Assembly (NCBI RefSeq): GCF_004329715.1
Contig: NZ_JXSY01000002.1
Location: 62,001-126,000 of the forward strand
DNA length: 64,000 nucleotides
Direction: 5' to 3'
Source of the DNA: Bowmanella sp. JS7-9
GTDB taxonomy: Bacteria; Pseudomonadota; Gammaproteobacteria; Enterobacterales; Alteromonadaceae
The notes beneath the pieces were generated by a model that saw nothing but the letters and a program-made list of their open reading frames with translations, was not told where the DNA came from and searched no databases. The position numbers were made by a program, and so were the translations under genes. Positions 7,760 through 16,461 of this stretch are shown one piece after another; position 1 is the first letter of the stretch, and every line of letters begins with the position of its first letter.

Positions 7760-10700
7760 GCTGTTAGCTGACTGGCTCGTCGAATCAGAGCGGTATTTGG
7801 CGGCGATGAATCGGAAAATACGCGGAGATGAGAGCGCATTTTCGGTCGCTTTTGAAACGGCACAACGCGCGCTCGAGCAAGCCGCGAGTTTTAAAAAATG
7901 TTCAGTTAGTTCAATCGTGCAAACGCTGCAAAGTGCGCTGATCACCTGCGAAGACGACGGGACAAAAAACGCGCTGCGCTTAATTTTGAACAGTATGGTT
8001 TTGCAATGCCAAGGGGCGCATGAGCTTGGTAAGTTTAATGCGCCTGTAATACTGGAGCCGGAACAAGATTTTTTATCAGATTCTGATGTCCACGCCTTCC
8101 ACACTTTACACAATGCCAAACTGTTGGGGCTGAAAATAGGTCGTAACCGCGATGAACTCCCTTTTAGAACGGCAGTGGGGCGACTAATCGTTTGGCTCAT
8201 GTTGCGTTGTTGTGTGCCCAATCTGCGAACGGCCGTCGATCTGATTAAAAATGGCAAGCTGATTTATTTTGATAATCAAAATTTCGCGCATTTGGATGAC
8301 GAGCCATGCCAACGGTTTGCTTTGTGTGATACGAGCACTCTATTGCTGTTGAGAGTGCGTAAACACATGTTAAGCCTAAGGGAGGTAATCGATATAAGGT
8401 TATGTCGCTTGGCGCTGAAAAGTTACGGGCTAGGAATTGGGTTGGAACATCTCACTGAGCGCCAGATTATCGGTTGCCGAAAATATCAGGGGGCGATGCA
8501 AATCGGGCCGGTCTTTAGTCAACTGATCGTTGGGGCCATCTCATCTACAGAGTTACCCAATAATGTATTTCACCGATTAATGACTGGTCAGCTGGGGGGC
8601 GATGCTGGTCCTTTATCGTTACCGATGAAAGACCTGCCAATCAAAATTCAAAATAGTGTCTGTCAACCCGCACAGCCAGTGAGATCCATTGATGAAATTA
8701 ATCGGATACGGCAGTTAAAAAACTCCTGGTTAGCCCTGTTTCCAAAAAAGCGCCTGGGTAAAGCGAGCTACAAAGCAATATGCAAAGAAATTGAAGAATC
8801 CTTGCTCACAGAGCCGAATCTTTTGGCCCGCATGATGGGCTATTGGTTGATTGCCATGATGCGAAATGGTGGAGTCAAAAAATCACACCTGGCAGCGTCA
8901 ACAATAACGCAATATTTTTCAACAATTTTTCAGCCTGCAATGAATGTATTTATCGATCTGGATGTGCGGTTGCTGTCTGAATCCGAATTATTGAACAAAT
9001 TGCAGCTCATAATTGACGGTGTCGCATCGCCGCAACAAAAAAAATTCGTCGTCTATTTCGCTGAGTTTTTGATGCGCACTGGTGTTGTGCCAGACATTCC
9101 GCTGGACGAATTGGAGTTGCCGGATTTGGCAGTGAGGGTTGATGCCAATCTGGTTACTCCAGCGGATATCGATAAAGTGCTTGCTGCTTTGGCTAGTGCT
9201 GATACGGCAGAGTCCAAATTGGCCGCGTTGTTTGTCGCCCTCGGTTTTTATGCCGGGTTACGACGTAACGAGATTTTGGGATTGTGTCTGAGTGACGTTC
9301 AACCCTATCCACGCGGGGGGGGCCAATGTTGCACATTAAAAATCCGACCTAATGAACAGCGCAAACCAAAATCTCCCGCAGGGGTTCGAAATATTGAACT
9401 GCAGCCGCTGTTGCCAACAGCACAATTGACGTATTTAGTTGAAATAGCGCAAGGCGCGTCGGGCATGAAAAAAAGTTCAGCGCTTTTTAGTAATGCGGCA
9501 CAAGCCTCTGCTGCAATGTCGCTGGCATCAGATCTGTTGCGCGCCGTTACAGGAGACAAATCGGTTAGGTTCCATCATCTGCGCCACAGTTGCGCGTCAT
9601 TCAACTGTATGAGGCTATTTTACAAAACCTGGTCCAATGGTCGATGGCGCCCGGCGTTTATGTGCCACCCATTTTTTGATGATGAGCAATGTGAAAAATT
9701 TATTGAGAATTTGTGCCAGGGCTACGACGATACGTTCAAATTCTGGCATCTGTGTGAAATGCTGGGGCACAGCGAAATCGATGTCACGATAAATCGTTAT
9801 ATTCATATTCGTTCAATCGCCGTGGCACTGACACAGTCGGAATTACTGACAACAGCCAACGCGGTGTTTATATGGCCAGATATCAGGCTGTCAGAGTCAT
9901 ACCCTCAGTGTGGATTTCGCGAGGGCCTGTCTTTCAGGCACGGAAATGATCCATTTCTGGGACGAATTAGCAATGGCGGCAAGCGATCTTTGATAGGCTT
10001 ACCTGCACCTGATTTACAACCTGTGATTGATAAGTACAAACAATCACATACCGTCCTGTCGCTGTCCGAACTGTTTGAAATTACTCAAAAGCTGCGCCAG
10101 CACCCTGCAGAAACTGTTGCCGCGACACTCGGATATCGCACTACAGATGTGCAGGCAGTGGAACAGTCGGCTGCGTGGTTTGCTGAGAGATATCCAGATA
10201 AGGGCGCCAAATTTCCACAATACCCAAAAGCGCCAAAACCACAGTCGGCGTTGCCGCCAGGAAAAACCGAGTCGAGGAACCGCGCGATACTCATGGGCAT
10301 ATTAGGGCGTGTTGAGACAATTTTTTTAAATGATCGTCATGCGAGCCGCCAACAGGCAATTTTGAATGGCGTAAAAATGCTCAGTCTGGCACGGGAACGG
10401 GCAGGGTACGCTGTCAGGTGTACACAGCCAGAACAGGTTGAGGTGTTTTTGGCAGCGTTGGATGCGATTGGCATTCCACCAGAGAATATCCGAATCCGTC
10501 TCTATCATCGTGTTGTCGACGGGTTGGACACGCTGACGGAGCGGGGTTTAAAAAGCTACCAAACCTATTGGAAAAAGCGGTTGCCAGCGAAATTCGCAAG
10601 TGCTTTGCAAGCCATGCCAAATCCAAAGGCGAGATTCAAGGGGCGGAACTCTCCCCATGGCGTACTGGAAATTAGCCAGGTACGAGATGTGGCTAATCAG

Positions 10701-10781
10701 AAAAGAAAACAGATGCCAGTGTTCGTGCAAGCTCTGCACGTCACCGGCATTTGGTTAAGATATCTGGAACTACTCTGCTAA
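7749..10781 (+). CDS. Very large tyrosine recombinase (1010 aa) with an intact catalytic set
   Basis: The start ATG 7749 (MDVKLLADWLVES) overlaps the previous gene by 11 bases and has a TTGGAG site; an ATG at 7656 in the same frame would lie deep in the previous gene. A complete core is visible: Arg505 in AGLRRNEI, Lys539/Lys541 in the hairpin QRKPKSP, His609 and Arg612 in HHLRHS, His674 in MLGHSE and Tyr684 in NRYIHI at the canonical spacing. About 500 residues precede the core and about 325 follow it, three times the usual integrase size. It is the probable strand-transferase of the element. It has no adjacent classical integrase and ends 4 bases into a convergent gene. Confidence 0.85.
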   Translation: MDVKLLADWLVESERYLAAMNRKIRGDESAFSVAFETAQRALEQAASFKKCSVSSIVQTLQSALITCEDDGTKNALRLILNSMVLQCQGAHELGKFNAPVILEPEQDFLSDSDVHAFHTLHNAKLLGLKIGRNRDELPFRTAVGRLIVWLMLRCCVPNLRTAVDLIKNGKLIYFDNQNFAHLDDEPCQRFALCDTSTLLLLRVRKHMLSLREVIDIRLCRLALKSYGLGIGLEHLTERQIIGCRKYQGAMQIGPVFSQLIVGAISSTELPNNVFHRLMTGQLGGDAGPLSLPMKDLPIKIQNSVCQPAQPVRSIDEINRIRQLKNSWLALFPKKRLGKASYKAICKEIEESLLTEPNLLARMMGYWLIAMMRNGGVKKSHLAASTITQYFSTIFQPAMNVFIDLDVRLLSESELLNKLQLIIDGVASPQQKKFVVYFAEFLMRTGVVPDIPLDELELPDLAVRVDANLVTPADIDKVLAALASADTAESKLAALFVALGFYAGLRRNEILGLCLSDVQPYPRGGGQCCTLKIRPNEQRKPKSPAGVRNIELQPLLPTAQLTYLVEIAQGASGMKKSSALFSNAAQASAAMSLASDLLRAVTGDKSVRFHHLRHSCASFNCMRLFYKTWSNGRWRPAFMCHPFFDDEQCEKFIENLCQGYDDTFKFWHLCEMLGHSEIDVTINRYIHIRSIAVALTQSELLTTANAVFIWPDIRLSESYPQCGFREGLSFRHGNDPFLGRISNGGKRSLIGLPAPDLQPVIDKYKQSHTVLSLSELFEITQKLRQHPAETVAATLGYRTTDVQAVEQSAAWFAERYPDKGAKFPQYPKAPKPQSALPPGKTESRNRAILMGILGRVETIFLNDRHASRQQAILNGVKMLSLARERAGYAVRCTQPEQVEVFLAALDAIGIPPENIRIRLYHRVVDGLDTLTERGLKSYQTYWKKRLPAKFASALQAMPNPKARFKGRNSPHGVLEISQVRDVANQKRKQMPVFVQALHVTGIWLRYLELLC

Positions 10782-11509
10782 GCTCTGCAGTAGAACGTCA
10801 GAGGAAATTCCTTATAAATATCAATGTTAAAAGCCACTAACGTTTTGTTACGAATGTCGTTATACAAAGCGTTGTTACGATAATAAAGATCATGAAAAGC
10901 TAGACACAGAGGGGCGTAAACAGGATTCAAGCCCATATTTTTCTGCTTGAAGGTATACGCTGAAATAATGAGCTGCACCACAAAGTTTAAAAACCAGTCA
11001 TTTGAATCTGACGGAGTGAAACTGAGTATATCGGTTAAGACTTTGTTGCCCAATTCATCAGGATAACAGCTAATTAAGCGACTAGGCTGACGAGGCACCA
11101 ATAGTTCTGCTAAAAGCTCCTTATCTTTTAATGTCGACCAGATAAAATTTATTGCTGCATCATTGTCTATCACTTCCATGTGATTTATCAGAGACTCAAA
11201 TTCATCAGAGATGAGTTTTCCCCTCATGTTTTTCCAGACGTCGGCCGGAATTTGTGTGTTACAAATTTCGACATTACAGGGATTTGGAAACGTAAATTGC
11301 GGGTAAAGACCGGGACTGTACATTGCAAAAACAAGTTGATTGTCAATCCGCGTTGCCATAGTTGAAGAAACAACTGCGGAGGAGAGGGGCTTTTGACAAA
11401 ACGAATGTATTGCAACCAAATTGCAATCAGTGAGTGGGATGTTATGAGGTGGTAGTACACGAGCCAGTACGCGTACTTTTTTTGTTACGGGTTTTAGAAG
11501 TAAAGACAT
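10778..11509 (-). CDS. Unknown 243-residue protein convergent to the recombinase operon
   Basis: Not recognised. ATG 11509 (MSLLLKPVTKKVRVLARVLP) has an AAGGT site about 8 bases upstream; the frame continues upstream to 11641 without a better start. The product is a mixed alpha/beta soluble protein with no signal peptide or clear membrane span. Aromatic-rich C-terminal helices (FLNFVVQLIISAYTFKQ, LAFHDLYYRN) are visible but no catalytic motif. It overlaps the recombinase stop tail-to-tail by 4 bases, so it is cargo of the module or of the adjoining integrative element. A small inverted repeat at 11665-11679 may be its operator. Confidence 0.6.
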   Translation of the reverse strand: MSLLLKPVTKKVRVLARVLPPHNIPLTDCNLVAIHSFCQKPLSSAVVSSTMATRIDNQLVFAMYSPGLYPQFTFPNPCNVEICNTQIPADVWKNMRGKLISDEFESLINHMEVIDNDAAINFIWSTLKDKELLAELLVPRQPSRLISCYPDELGNKVLTDILSFTPSDSNDWFLNFVVQLIISAYTFKQKNMGLNPVYAPLCLAFHDLYYRNNALYNDIRNKTLVAFNIDIYKEFPLTFYCRA

Positions 11510-11853
11510 AATTTTTACCTTTTTCAATGTCAACGAGGCACAACGTTTGTCATGCCCAATCAAAATCACACAAGCTGTGTGCGCGACAAATGACAAGGGG
11601 GCGGGTGTTGGTGGGCCTAAATGAAAATCCTTATTTATCAATGTGTTGCTTATTGTTAATCTGTAACATTACGATAATGTCGAACAATGTGACACGGTCG
11701 CGAATGGCAATAACAAATTACTAATTAACTCTGAATTGGCAAAAACTTGTAACGCGATGCGGCAATATCACATATGCGTGGTTTGACAAATTTTTGTACC
11801 AAGAAGGTAATTAAACGCAGGGTTGGAGGATACGCATTCACATTCATTCGGTG
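11510..11853. other. Gene-free stretch between the unknown gene and the integrase
   Basis: No gene is supported; a 65-codon frame at 11527-11724 (plus) lacks a ribosome-binding site and recognisable product. The stretch must contain the promoter of the minus-strand 243-residue gene. ACATTA-cga-TAATGT at 11665-11679 is a perfect short inverted repeat and a candidate operator. As it lies directly 3' of the integrase gene it is also where an attachment site would be expected, but I could find no copy of the tRNA-Val 3' end here. Confidence 0.45.
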
Positions 11854-13047
11854 TCAGATCATGCCTTTTTTTGCGAGCAAGCTTTCGAATGCACTACCGT
11901 CTTGTCTGGTCAGATTTGGCACGTAGCGAGAGTAAACCTCAAACAACATTTTTGTGGTGCTGTGTCCAAGTTGGCGGCTGATCCACTCTGGAGATTCACC
12001 AGCAGCTAGCCACAAAGTAGCCGCCGTATGGCGCGACTCATAAGGGCGACGATATGGAATATTGGCCCGCTCTAAGGTCGGTTTCCATATGCGCTTGTTA
12101 ATGTTCCTGTGATCGAGTGCATTGCCTACTTCGTTGCAAAAGACGTAATCAAAATGGCGAGAACGTTGATACTGTCGCTGCATCGCCTCGAGTACAGGTT
12201 GCGACATATGAATGGCACGATAAGACGCGCGGGTTTTTGGCGTTTCAGTTTTCCCGTTCACCAGCGTCTCGTGAATCACAATTTGACGACGTTCAAAATC
12301 AACGAAACGCCATTGTAGGCCGTCTATTTCCGCAGTGCGCATCCCGGTAAAAAATCGCACAACGTAGTAATCGTGAAACGGTTCAGGTACATGATGCAAA
12401 AAACGCTGTACTTCCTCTAATGACAAAGGGTGTATCTCAGACCGTTCAATTTTTAACGGCGGAATATCTTCATAAGGGTTAGCAAAGTCGAAGCGAACTG
12501 CCGCCTCGGTCATGATTCCGCGTAGGGGAGTCATCACATGATTAATCCAGTCATTACTGACGGTATCTTTATCGTGGGCCGCACGCCGTTTACCTAACGA
12601 CGCCCGGTATTTGATAATGGCTGGACGTGAAATTTCATGCACTTTGCTGCGTCCAAACTCGGGGATTAAGTAGGTTTCCAGTATCAGCTTTATATTTTTC
12701 TCGTGTGACGTTTTCCAGCGGATCTGATTTTCGCTAAACCACTCCCAGGCAAATTCCTCAAAATGAGGCACTTCTTCGAACTTGGGCAGATGGGCGTTGA
12801 GCTGCTCTATATACTCCCGGGTCGCGTTATCCAGATTTTCCAGCCGAAAGCGCTGTGCCCCCTGCGGAAAATAATCGGAGTAGACGAACCGTCCCAGTTT
12901 TATATCCGTAGTGATATCGTTCATGACTTTCTCAATGCGCTTGCGGTTTCGCGGTGTATCAGACAGTGCCGTTAACTCACGACAACGAACGCCGTTATAT
13001 CGAAAGTCCATCAAAAGTTTGCCATTACGAACTCTAAGGCTAGCCAC
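11854..13047 (-). CDS. Phage-type tyrosine integrase with N-terminal DUF3596/arm-binding domain
   Basis: Site-specific recombinase that would integrate and excise the right-hand element. A GTG start at 13047 gives VASLRVRNGKLLMDFRYNG, the usual N-terminus of the DUF3596 arm-binding domain, with GGGAAGG upstream; a GTG 15 bases earlier is less likely. A core-binding region follows (about 85-190), then the catalytic domain with Arg237 (TGMRTAEI), a Lys hairpin (PKTRASYRAI), Arg339 in YESRHTAA (Tyr in place of the first His, as in many relatives), His362 (QLGHS) and Tyr372 (EVYSRY). At 397 residues it is normal length. It overlaps the excisionase gene by 8 bases. Confidence 0.93.
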   Translation of the reverse strand: MASLRVRNGKLLMDFRYNGVRCRELTALSDTPRNRKRIEKVMNDITTDIKLGRFVYSDYFPQGAQRFRLENLDNATREYIEQLNAHLPKFEEVPHFEEFAWEWFSENQIRWKTSHEKNIKLILETYLIPEFGRSKVHEISRPAIIKYRASLGKRRAAHDKDTVSNDWINHVMTPLRGIMTEAAVRFDFANPYEDIPPLKIERSEIHPLSLEEVQRFLHHVPEPFHDYYVVRFFTGMRTAEIDGLQWRFVDFERRQIVIHETLVNGKTETPKTRASYRAIHMSQPVLEAMQRQYQRSRHFDYVFCNEVGNALDHRNINKRIWKPTLERANIPYRRPYESRHTAATLWLAAGESPEWISRQLGHSTTKMLFEVYSRYVPNLTRQDGSAFESLLAKKGMI

Positions 13048-13282
13048 GGCACACCTTCCCACCCGCCATCGGGATCACAGCGTGAGGTCGGTCACGGTAA
13101 GCAAACATTTCTTTCTCAATCGCAGGCCAGATATACAGCACATTGCGCCGTCCGAATGGCCGAATGTAGTGCTTACCCTCCACAAACACAGAGTCGCGCA
13201 AGGAAGTACTAATGTAGTGTTTGGAAAAACGGATTCGCTTTGCCAGTTCATCAGCAGTAATCAGGTCGGTATAGTCAGGCAT
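13040..13282 (-). CDS. Excisionase-like DNA-binding protein (Xis)
   Basis: An 80-residue product from ATG 13282, with an AGGAG site 8 bases upstream. The sequence LITADELAKRIRFSKHYIST is a winged-helix/MerR-like recognition segment typical of excisionases, followed by KHYIRPFGRRNVLYIWPAIEKEM, the usual beta-wing and helix. Directly upstream of and overlapping the integrase gene, it very probably sets recombination direction. Divergent plus-strand genes begin 140 bases away, so 13283-13419 likely holds the element's control region. Confidence 0.85.
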   Translation of the reverse strand: MPDYTDLITADELAKRIRFSKHYISTSLRDSVFVEGKHYIRPFGRRNVLYIWPAIEKEMFAYRDRPHAVIPMAGGKVCRG

Positions 13283-13419
13283 AAATTGCTCCTGTTCGTA
13301 GTTACCGACCTTTTTACGACAGAACCAATGCGCGACAAGTTGAACAGAAAACTTGGCAATTGAGCCAAAGATGACTATCTGTTTAACTAATCATCCAGAT
13401 CAAGGAAGAGTCTGCAAAA

Positions 13420-13620
13420 ATGGAATTTTTACAAATATACGCAGTATTGGCGGTTTGCTATTTCATGTGGGTGTTTCCCCACATTCATCATCACAAATTA
13501 TTAGGTAACGGTTCGATACCCGCTGAACTGATTACATCACTGGTGTTTGCCTGTACCTGGCCCCTGGCGCTAATGGATGACTTATGGCGCTTTTTCACGT
13601 CAAAGTGTAAAGGGCAATAA
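13420..13620 (+). CDS. Small predicted membrane protein (66 aa)
   Basis: Not a named family. The product MEFLQIYAVLAVCYFMWVFP then HIHHHKLLGNG and a second hydrophobic stretch (ITSLVFACTWPLALMDDLW) suggests two short transmembrane segments with a His-rich loop between them. GGAAGAG lies about 13 bases upstream of the ATG, a little far. It is divergent from xis and 12 bases before the HNH frame, so it is an early gene of the integrative element. Confidence 0.6.
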   Translation: MEFLQIYAVLAVCYFMWVFPHIHHHKLLGNGSIPAELITSLVFACTWPLALMDDLWRFFTSKCKGQ

Positions 13621-13632
13621 AGTAAGGATCAG

Positions 13633-14102
13633 GTGACATATATCACACAAAAGCGCAGAACCGCCCGCTATCAGAGTTTGCAGCGCGCGCATTCAGCGAT
13701 TCGTTCCTGGTTGGACAAACAAGACGCGCGAGCACAAGCCATTTTGTATGTGCCGGGAGAACTGCCGCAGTCGTTTACCTGCCAGAGCCAGTTACCAGAA
13801 CAGGCTGACAAGGCGACAAACTTTTACAACACGCAGGAATGGAAAGCGTTGCGCCTGCGCGCATTTGAACGCCATGGCAACCAATGTTTGTGCTGTGGGG
13901 CAGGCTATGACAAGGAGCTGTGTTGCACGTAGACCACGTTAAGCCCCGTGCGAAATTTCCGGAGTTAGCGTTGGATATCAACAACCTGCAAATTCTGTGT
14001 GAAACCTGCAATCTCGGCAAATTACACTACTGTCGGTCACACATGTCATTGTCATCGCTCGACACCAAGAAATGCGGCTACCGGAGCGTTTTCGCACAAT
14101 GA
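13633..14102 (+). pseudogene. HNH endonuclease gene broken by a frameshift
   Basis: A GTG start at 13633 with AAGGA six bases upstream opens a frame with FYNTQEWKALRLRAFERHGN and the zinc Cys pair CLCCGA, then stops at 13932. The continuation HVDHVKPRAKFPELALDINNLQILCETCN, containing the HNH His, Asn and second Cys pair, is in another frame from about 13921. Inserting one base near 13915-13922 restores a single HNH protein, so a one-base deletion (or assembly error) broke it. HNH genes of this kind are common in phages near packaging genes, which suggests a phage origin for the element. After CNLGK the sequence loses similarity. Confidence 0.8.
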
Positions 14103-14392
14103 AATTGAGGTCGTCGCACATTAAAATGTCATCAATCGAACTACAAGTACTTTGAAGGCTAAGGATTGTTCTTCGCTGTAACGTTTCTTCATTTCGAGAT
14201 ATCCATTGGCCTCAGTTTATTGGAAATCTCATTAAAATCATGGCGCTAAATCTGGGGAGAAAGTCAGAAGGCCTTCTCACATTGAATCCAACAGCATAGC
14301 CTTTACCAGATGTTGTTTTTTTAAGGCAGGTTTAGGGTTAGCATTTACTTGTGGCCAGCCGGTTTCAGAAAAGCGCCAGAGTCAATAAAAGT
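14103..14392. other. Gene-free spacer downstream of qatD
   Basis: No complete gene is seen. On the minus strand, ATG at 14192 begins a frame reading MKKRYSEEQ, like the N-terminus of IS3-family OrfA transposases, but it loses similarity within a few codons and stops near 14130. This may be a terminal scrap of an insertion sequence. The rest is featureless AT-rich DNA at the 3' end of the Qat operon. Confidence 0.4.
14130..14192 (-). mobile_element. Possible 5' scrap of an IS3-family orfA
   Basis: The start MKKRYSEEQ resembles the OrfA N-terminus of IS3-group elements (typically MKKRFTEEQ). Only nine residues match before divergence, no terminal inverted repeat was identified, and no orfB is present, so this is weak. 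Confidence 0.25.
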
Positions 14393-15130
14393 TCATGCTA
14401 AGCCGCTATTCAACAACAAAACTATGTTTCGTTTAAGTTGAGCAACAACATTCTCGGTACTAGTTTTCCACAATAAGGCCAACTCATGAATAGCGAGCTT
14501 GGCTTGCGAGGGTAATAGTGGGGAATTATCTACTTTCGCAAATGGACCATCAGTTTCGAGTAGTACTCGATCAGGCGGTAACCACGAAGCAACTTTCAGT
14601 CCCCGATTTGAATTCAACATAGCCGGGCCAACAGAAAAAAAACAGCCATGTTCAGTTGCTTCTATTACTTGTTTTTTGGTTCCTAAAAACCAATGAAGTA
14701 TTGGTATTCCTGCATAGGGGTGAGCTTTCAAGCACTCAAGTACTTGTTCTGTAGCGTTGAGGCTGTGAATAGAAAGGATTTTGTCATTGAACTGCGTACA
14801 CTTTTCAAGAATATGGTTGAAGACGTAGAGTTGATCTGCGATGTACGGTATGTAACCCTTTGAACCATCCAGACCTATCTCTCCTATGTATCTAGTTTCA
14901 CATACTAATTCATCGAAGATGGCTAGTTCATTCTTTCTCAAATGGGCAAGCTGTGGATGTAGCCCTAAAGCGGTCTTGCAACGGGCGATTCCTTCTGTGA
15001 GTTTAACTGTGCCTCTCCAAGCGGAAGGCACAGTGGTAACTGACAGCACATAATAATTACATTCTCTCAAGTCATTAAGTACCTCACTGTGATCTGGATA
15101 CAAATCGACATGACAATGCAAATCCATCAT
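14393..15130 (-). CDS. qatD: QatD, TatD-family metal-dependent nuclease of the Qat defence system
   Basis: Last gene of the QatABCD anti-phage operon; 245 residues. TatD features are MMDLHCHVDLYPD (metal-binding HxH) at the N-terminus, GEIGLDGSKG (Glu ligand), LHWFLGT (His ligand) and LLETDGPFA (terminal Asp). In this family these residues bind two metals for DNA hydrolysis. Its start overlaps the qatC stop by 4 bases. In characterised Qat systems all four genes are needed for full defence, so the intact metal motif supports function. Confidence 0.9.
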   Translation of the reverse strand: MMDLHCHVDLYPDHSEVLNDLRECNYYVLSVTTVPSAWRGTVKLTEGIARCKTALGLHPQLAHLRKNELAIFDELVCETRYIGEIGLDGSKGYIPYIADQLYVFNHILEKCTQFNDKILSIHSLNATEQVLECLKAHPYAGIPILHWFLGTKKQVIEATEHGCFFSVGPAMLNSNRGLKVASWLPPDRVLLETDGPFAKVDNSPLLPSQAKLAIHELALLWKTSTENVVAQLKRNIVLLLNSGLA

Positions 15131-16461
15131 GCAAGGCCGACCGATTTCAAAAATGCTTCAACTTCGGCCAAGCCTCTTTTCACCGTAGACTCCAATTTTA
15201 CACGTGTCTCTTTATTTTGTGGCAAGGGACCAGACTGACGCAACCAAGCCATGTAATCTGGACTTTTCTTTAATCTAAGTATTGCAGTTTGTACCGCGTG
15301 GACGTCGTCTCTTTTTTCGTATTCTTTCAGAATGCTTTTAAGTCGAGGAACAGCATAGGCAGCATCTTTTTCAAAGCCTGCATGAAACACTGAAGCTCGT
15401 CGGATTAAGCATGGAAGACAATAGCCACATTGTATATGTTCTCGATGCCAGTGACTGCAAGATACACTCAAAGGTATCGCTTGTTTTACAGCGTCTTGAT
15501 CGACACACTCAGCTAGCATCTCGCCTTTGGTTTTAAACTGATATGGGTTCACGAAATGGATATTAAATCCAACATCATTGAGCAATCCCTCTAGTTGAGA
15601 GAGGAAGTTCGGATGAGTTGTCCGGGTGCTATGGCTACCAATGCGCCTTCTAGTTAACGGCGGGTTAATCGATATGTATCCATTTTCAGGCACAATAATC
15701 CGGGAAATAGTATTATCATTATTTGCGCCTCTAAGTGCCGCAATCCCCAATACAGCCATCGCCAAAAAATTAAAGCTCCTTCCTCTCATGCTGGTATCGT
15801 TTGCATGATTGGCCTGACTGGATAGTTGTGGGGCTATTGAGTAAGACAATTCACCATAGGGTTTCTTTAGAAGTTTTTTAATGTCTTGCTGTTTGGCTCC
15901 ATCAGCTCTGTAAGCGTGGCTCACGAGCATTGGCCTCACATCAGATTGCCCGTTGAGAATATCGATTGCCCCAACAGCACTGTCCAATCCTCCAGAGAAC
16001 AGACAGACCGCATTCAATCCTTTCAGTGATTCCGTAGTAAGTTTGGACTGTTTGCTATTTATTGGCTTGGGTAGAGTTAAGTCAGACTTGCTAAAAGTTA
16101 ATTTCCATTGATCGCCCGTTAAGAAACCTAACAGTGATTCAAGTCTTGTGGCTACTGCTTTCCACTTATCTGGAGCCAAGACAGGTATGTGGAGGTTCAA
16201 GATTCTGGACCAAGAATTTGGCGCATTCTCTCTTGGCTCAAATGTCTCCGCCGAAGTCACCGCTGTTGCGATAGTTACCAAATCAAGCGCATCGGGATTC
16301 ACTGCAACTCCAAGCTTTCTAATCTTGGTGAGCAATTCTTTCGATGCGTGACTGCATTTATACTTATTTAGCGGATGGCTATCAAAAATTTGTACCGGAT
16401 GGCATTCGTCAGAGTAGTCAGGAAGCTTATTGGGGTCGTGATGGAAGTAAAAATCAGTCAT
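15127..16461 (-). CDS. qatC: QatC, QueC-like PP-loop ATPase of the Qat defence system
   Basis: 444 residues, longer than QueC (about 230). The PP-loop motif LFSGGLDSAVG near residues 153-163 binds ATP in the QueC/7-cyano-7-deazaguanine synthase superfamily. A zinc site is visible as CSHWHREHIQCGYCLPCLIRR toward the C-terminus. The family similarity suggests deazapurine-like or adenylation chemistry on a nucleic acid or protein, but the Qat substrate cannot be read from sequence. It overlaps qatB by 8 bases and qatD by 4. Confidence 0.92.
   Translation of the reverse strand: MTDFYFHHDPNKLPDYSDECHPVQIFDSHPLNKYKCSHASKELLTKIRKLGVAVNPDALDLVTIATAVTSAETFEPRENAPNSWSRILNLHIPVLAPDKWKAVATRLESLLGFLTGDQWKLTFSKSDLTLPKPINSKQSKLTTESLKGLNAVCLFSGGLDSAVGAIDILNGQSDVRPMLVSHAYRADGAKQQDIKKLLKKPYGELSYSIAPQLSSQANHANDTSMRGRSFNFLAMAVLGIAALRGANNDNTISRIIVPENGYISINPPLTRRRIGSHSTRTTHPNFLSQLEGLLNDVGFNIHFVNPYQFKTKGEMLAECVDQDAVKQAIPLSVSCSHWHREHIQCGYCLPCLIRRASVFHAGFEKDAAYAVPRLKSILKEYEKRDDVHAVQTAILRLKKSPDYMAWLRQSGPLPQNKETRVKLESTVKRGLAEVEAFLKSVGLA

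Noticed and set aside
7610..8257. 215-codon minus-strand frame inside the recombinase genes
   Set aside because: Antisense shadow of two strongly supported overlapping genes; Ser/Arg-rich with no family.
11527..11724. 65-codon plus-strand frame between the unknown gene and the integrase
   Set aside because: No ribosome-binding site and it lies over the likely promoter of the minus-strand gene.
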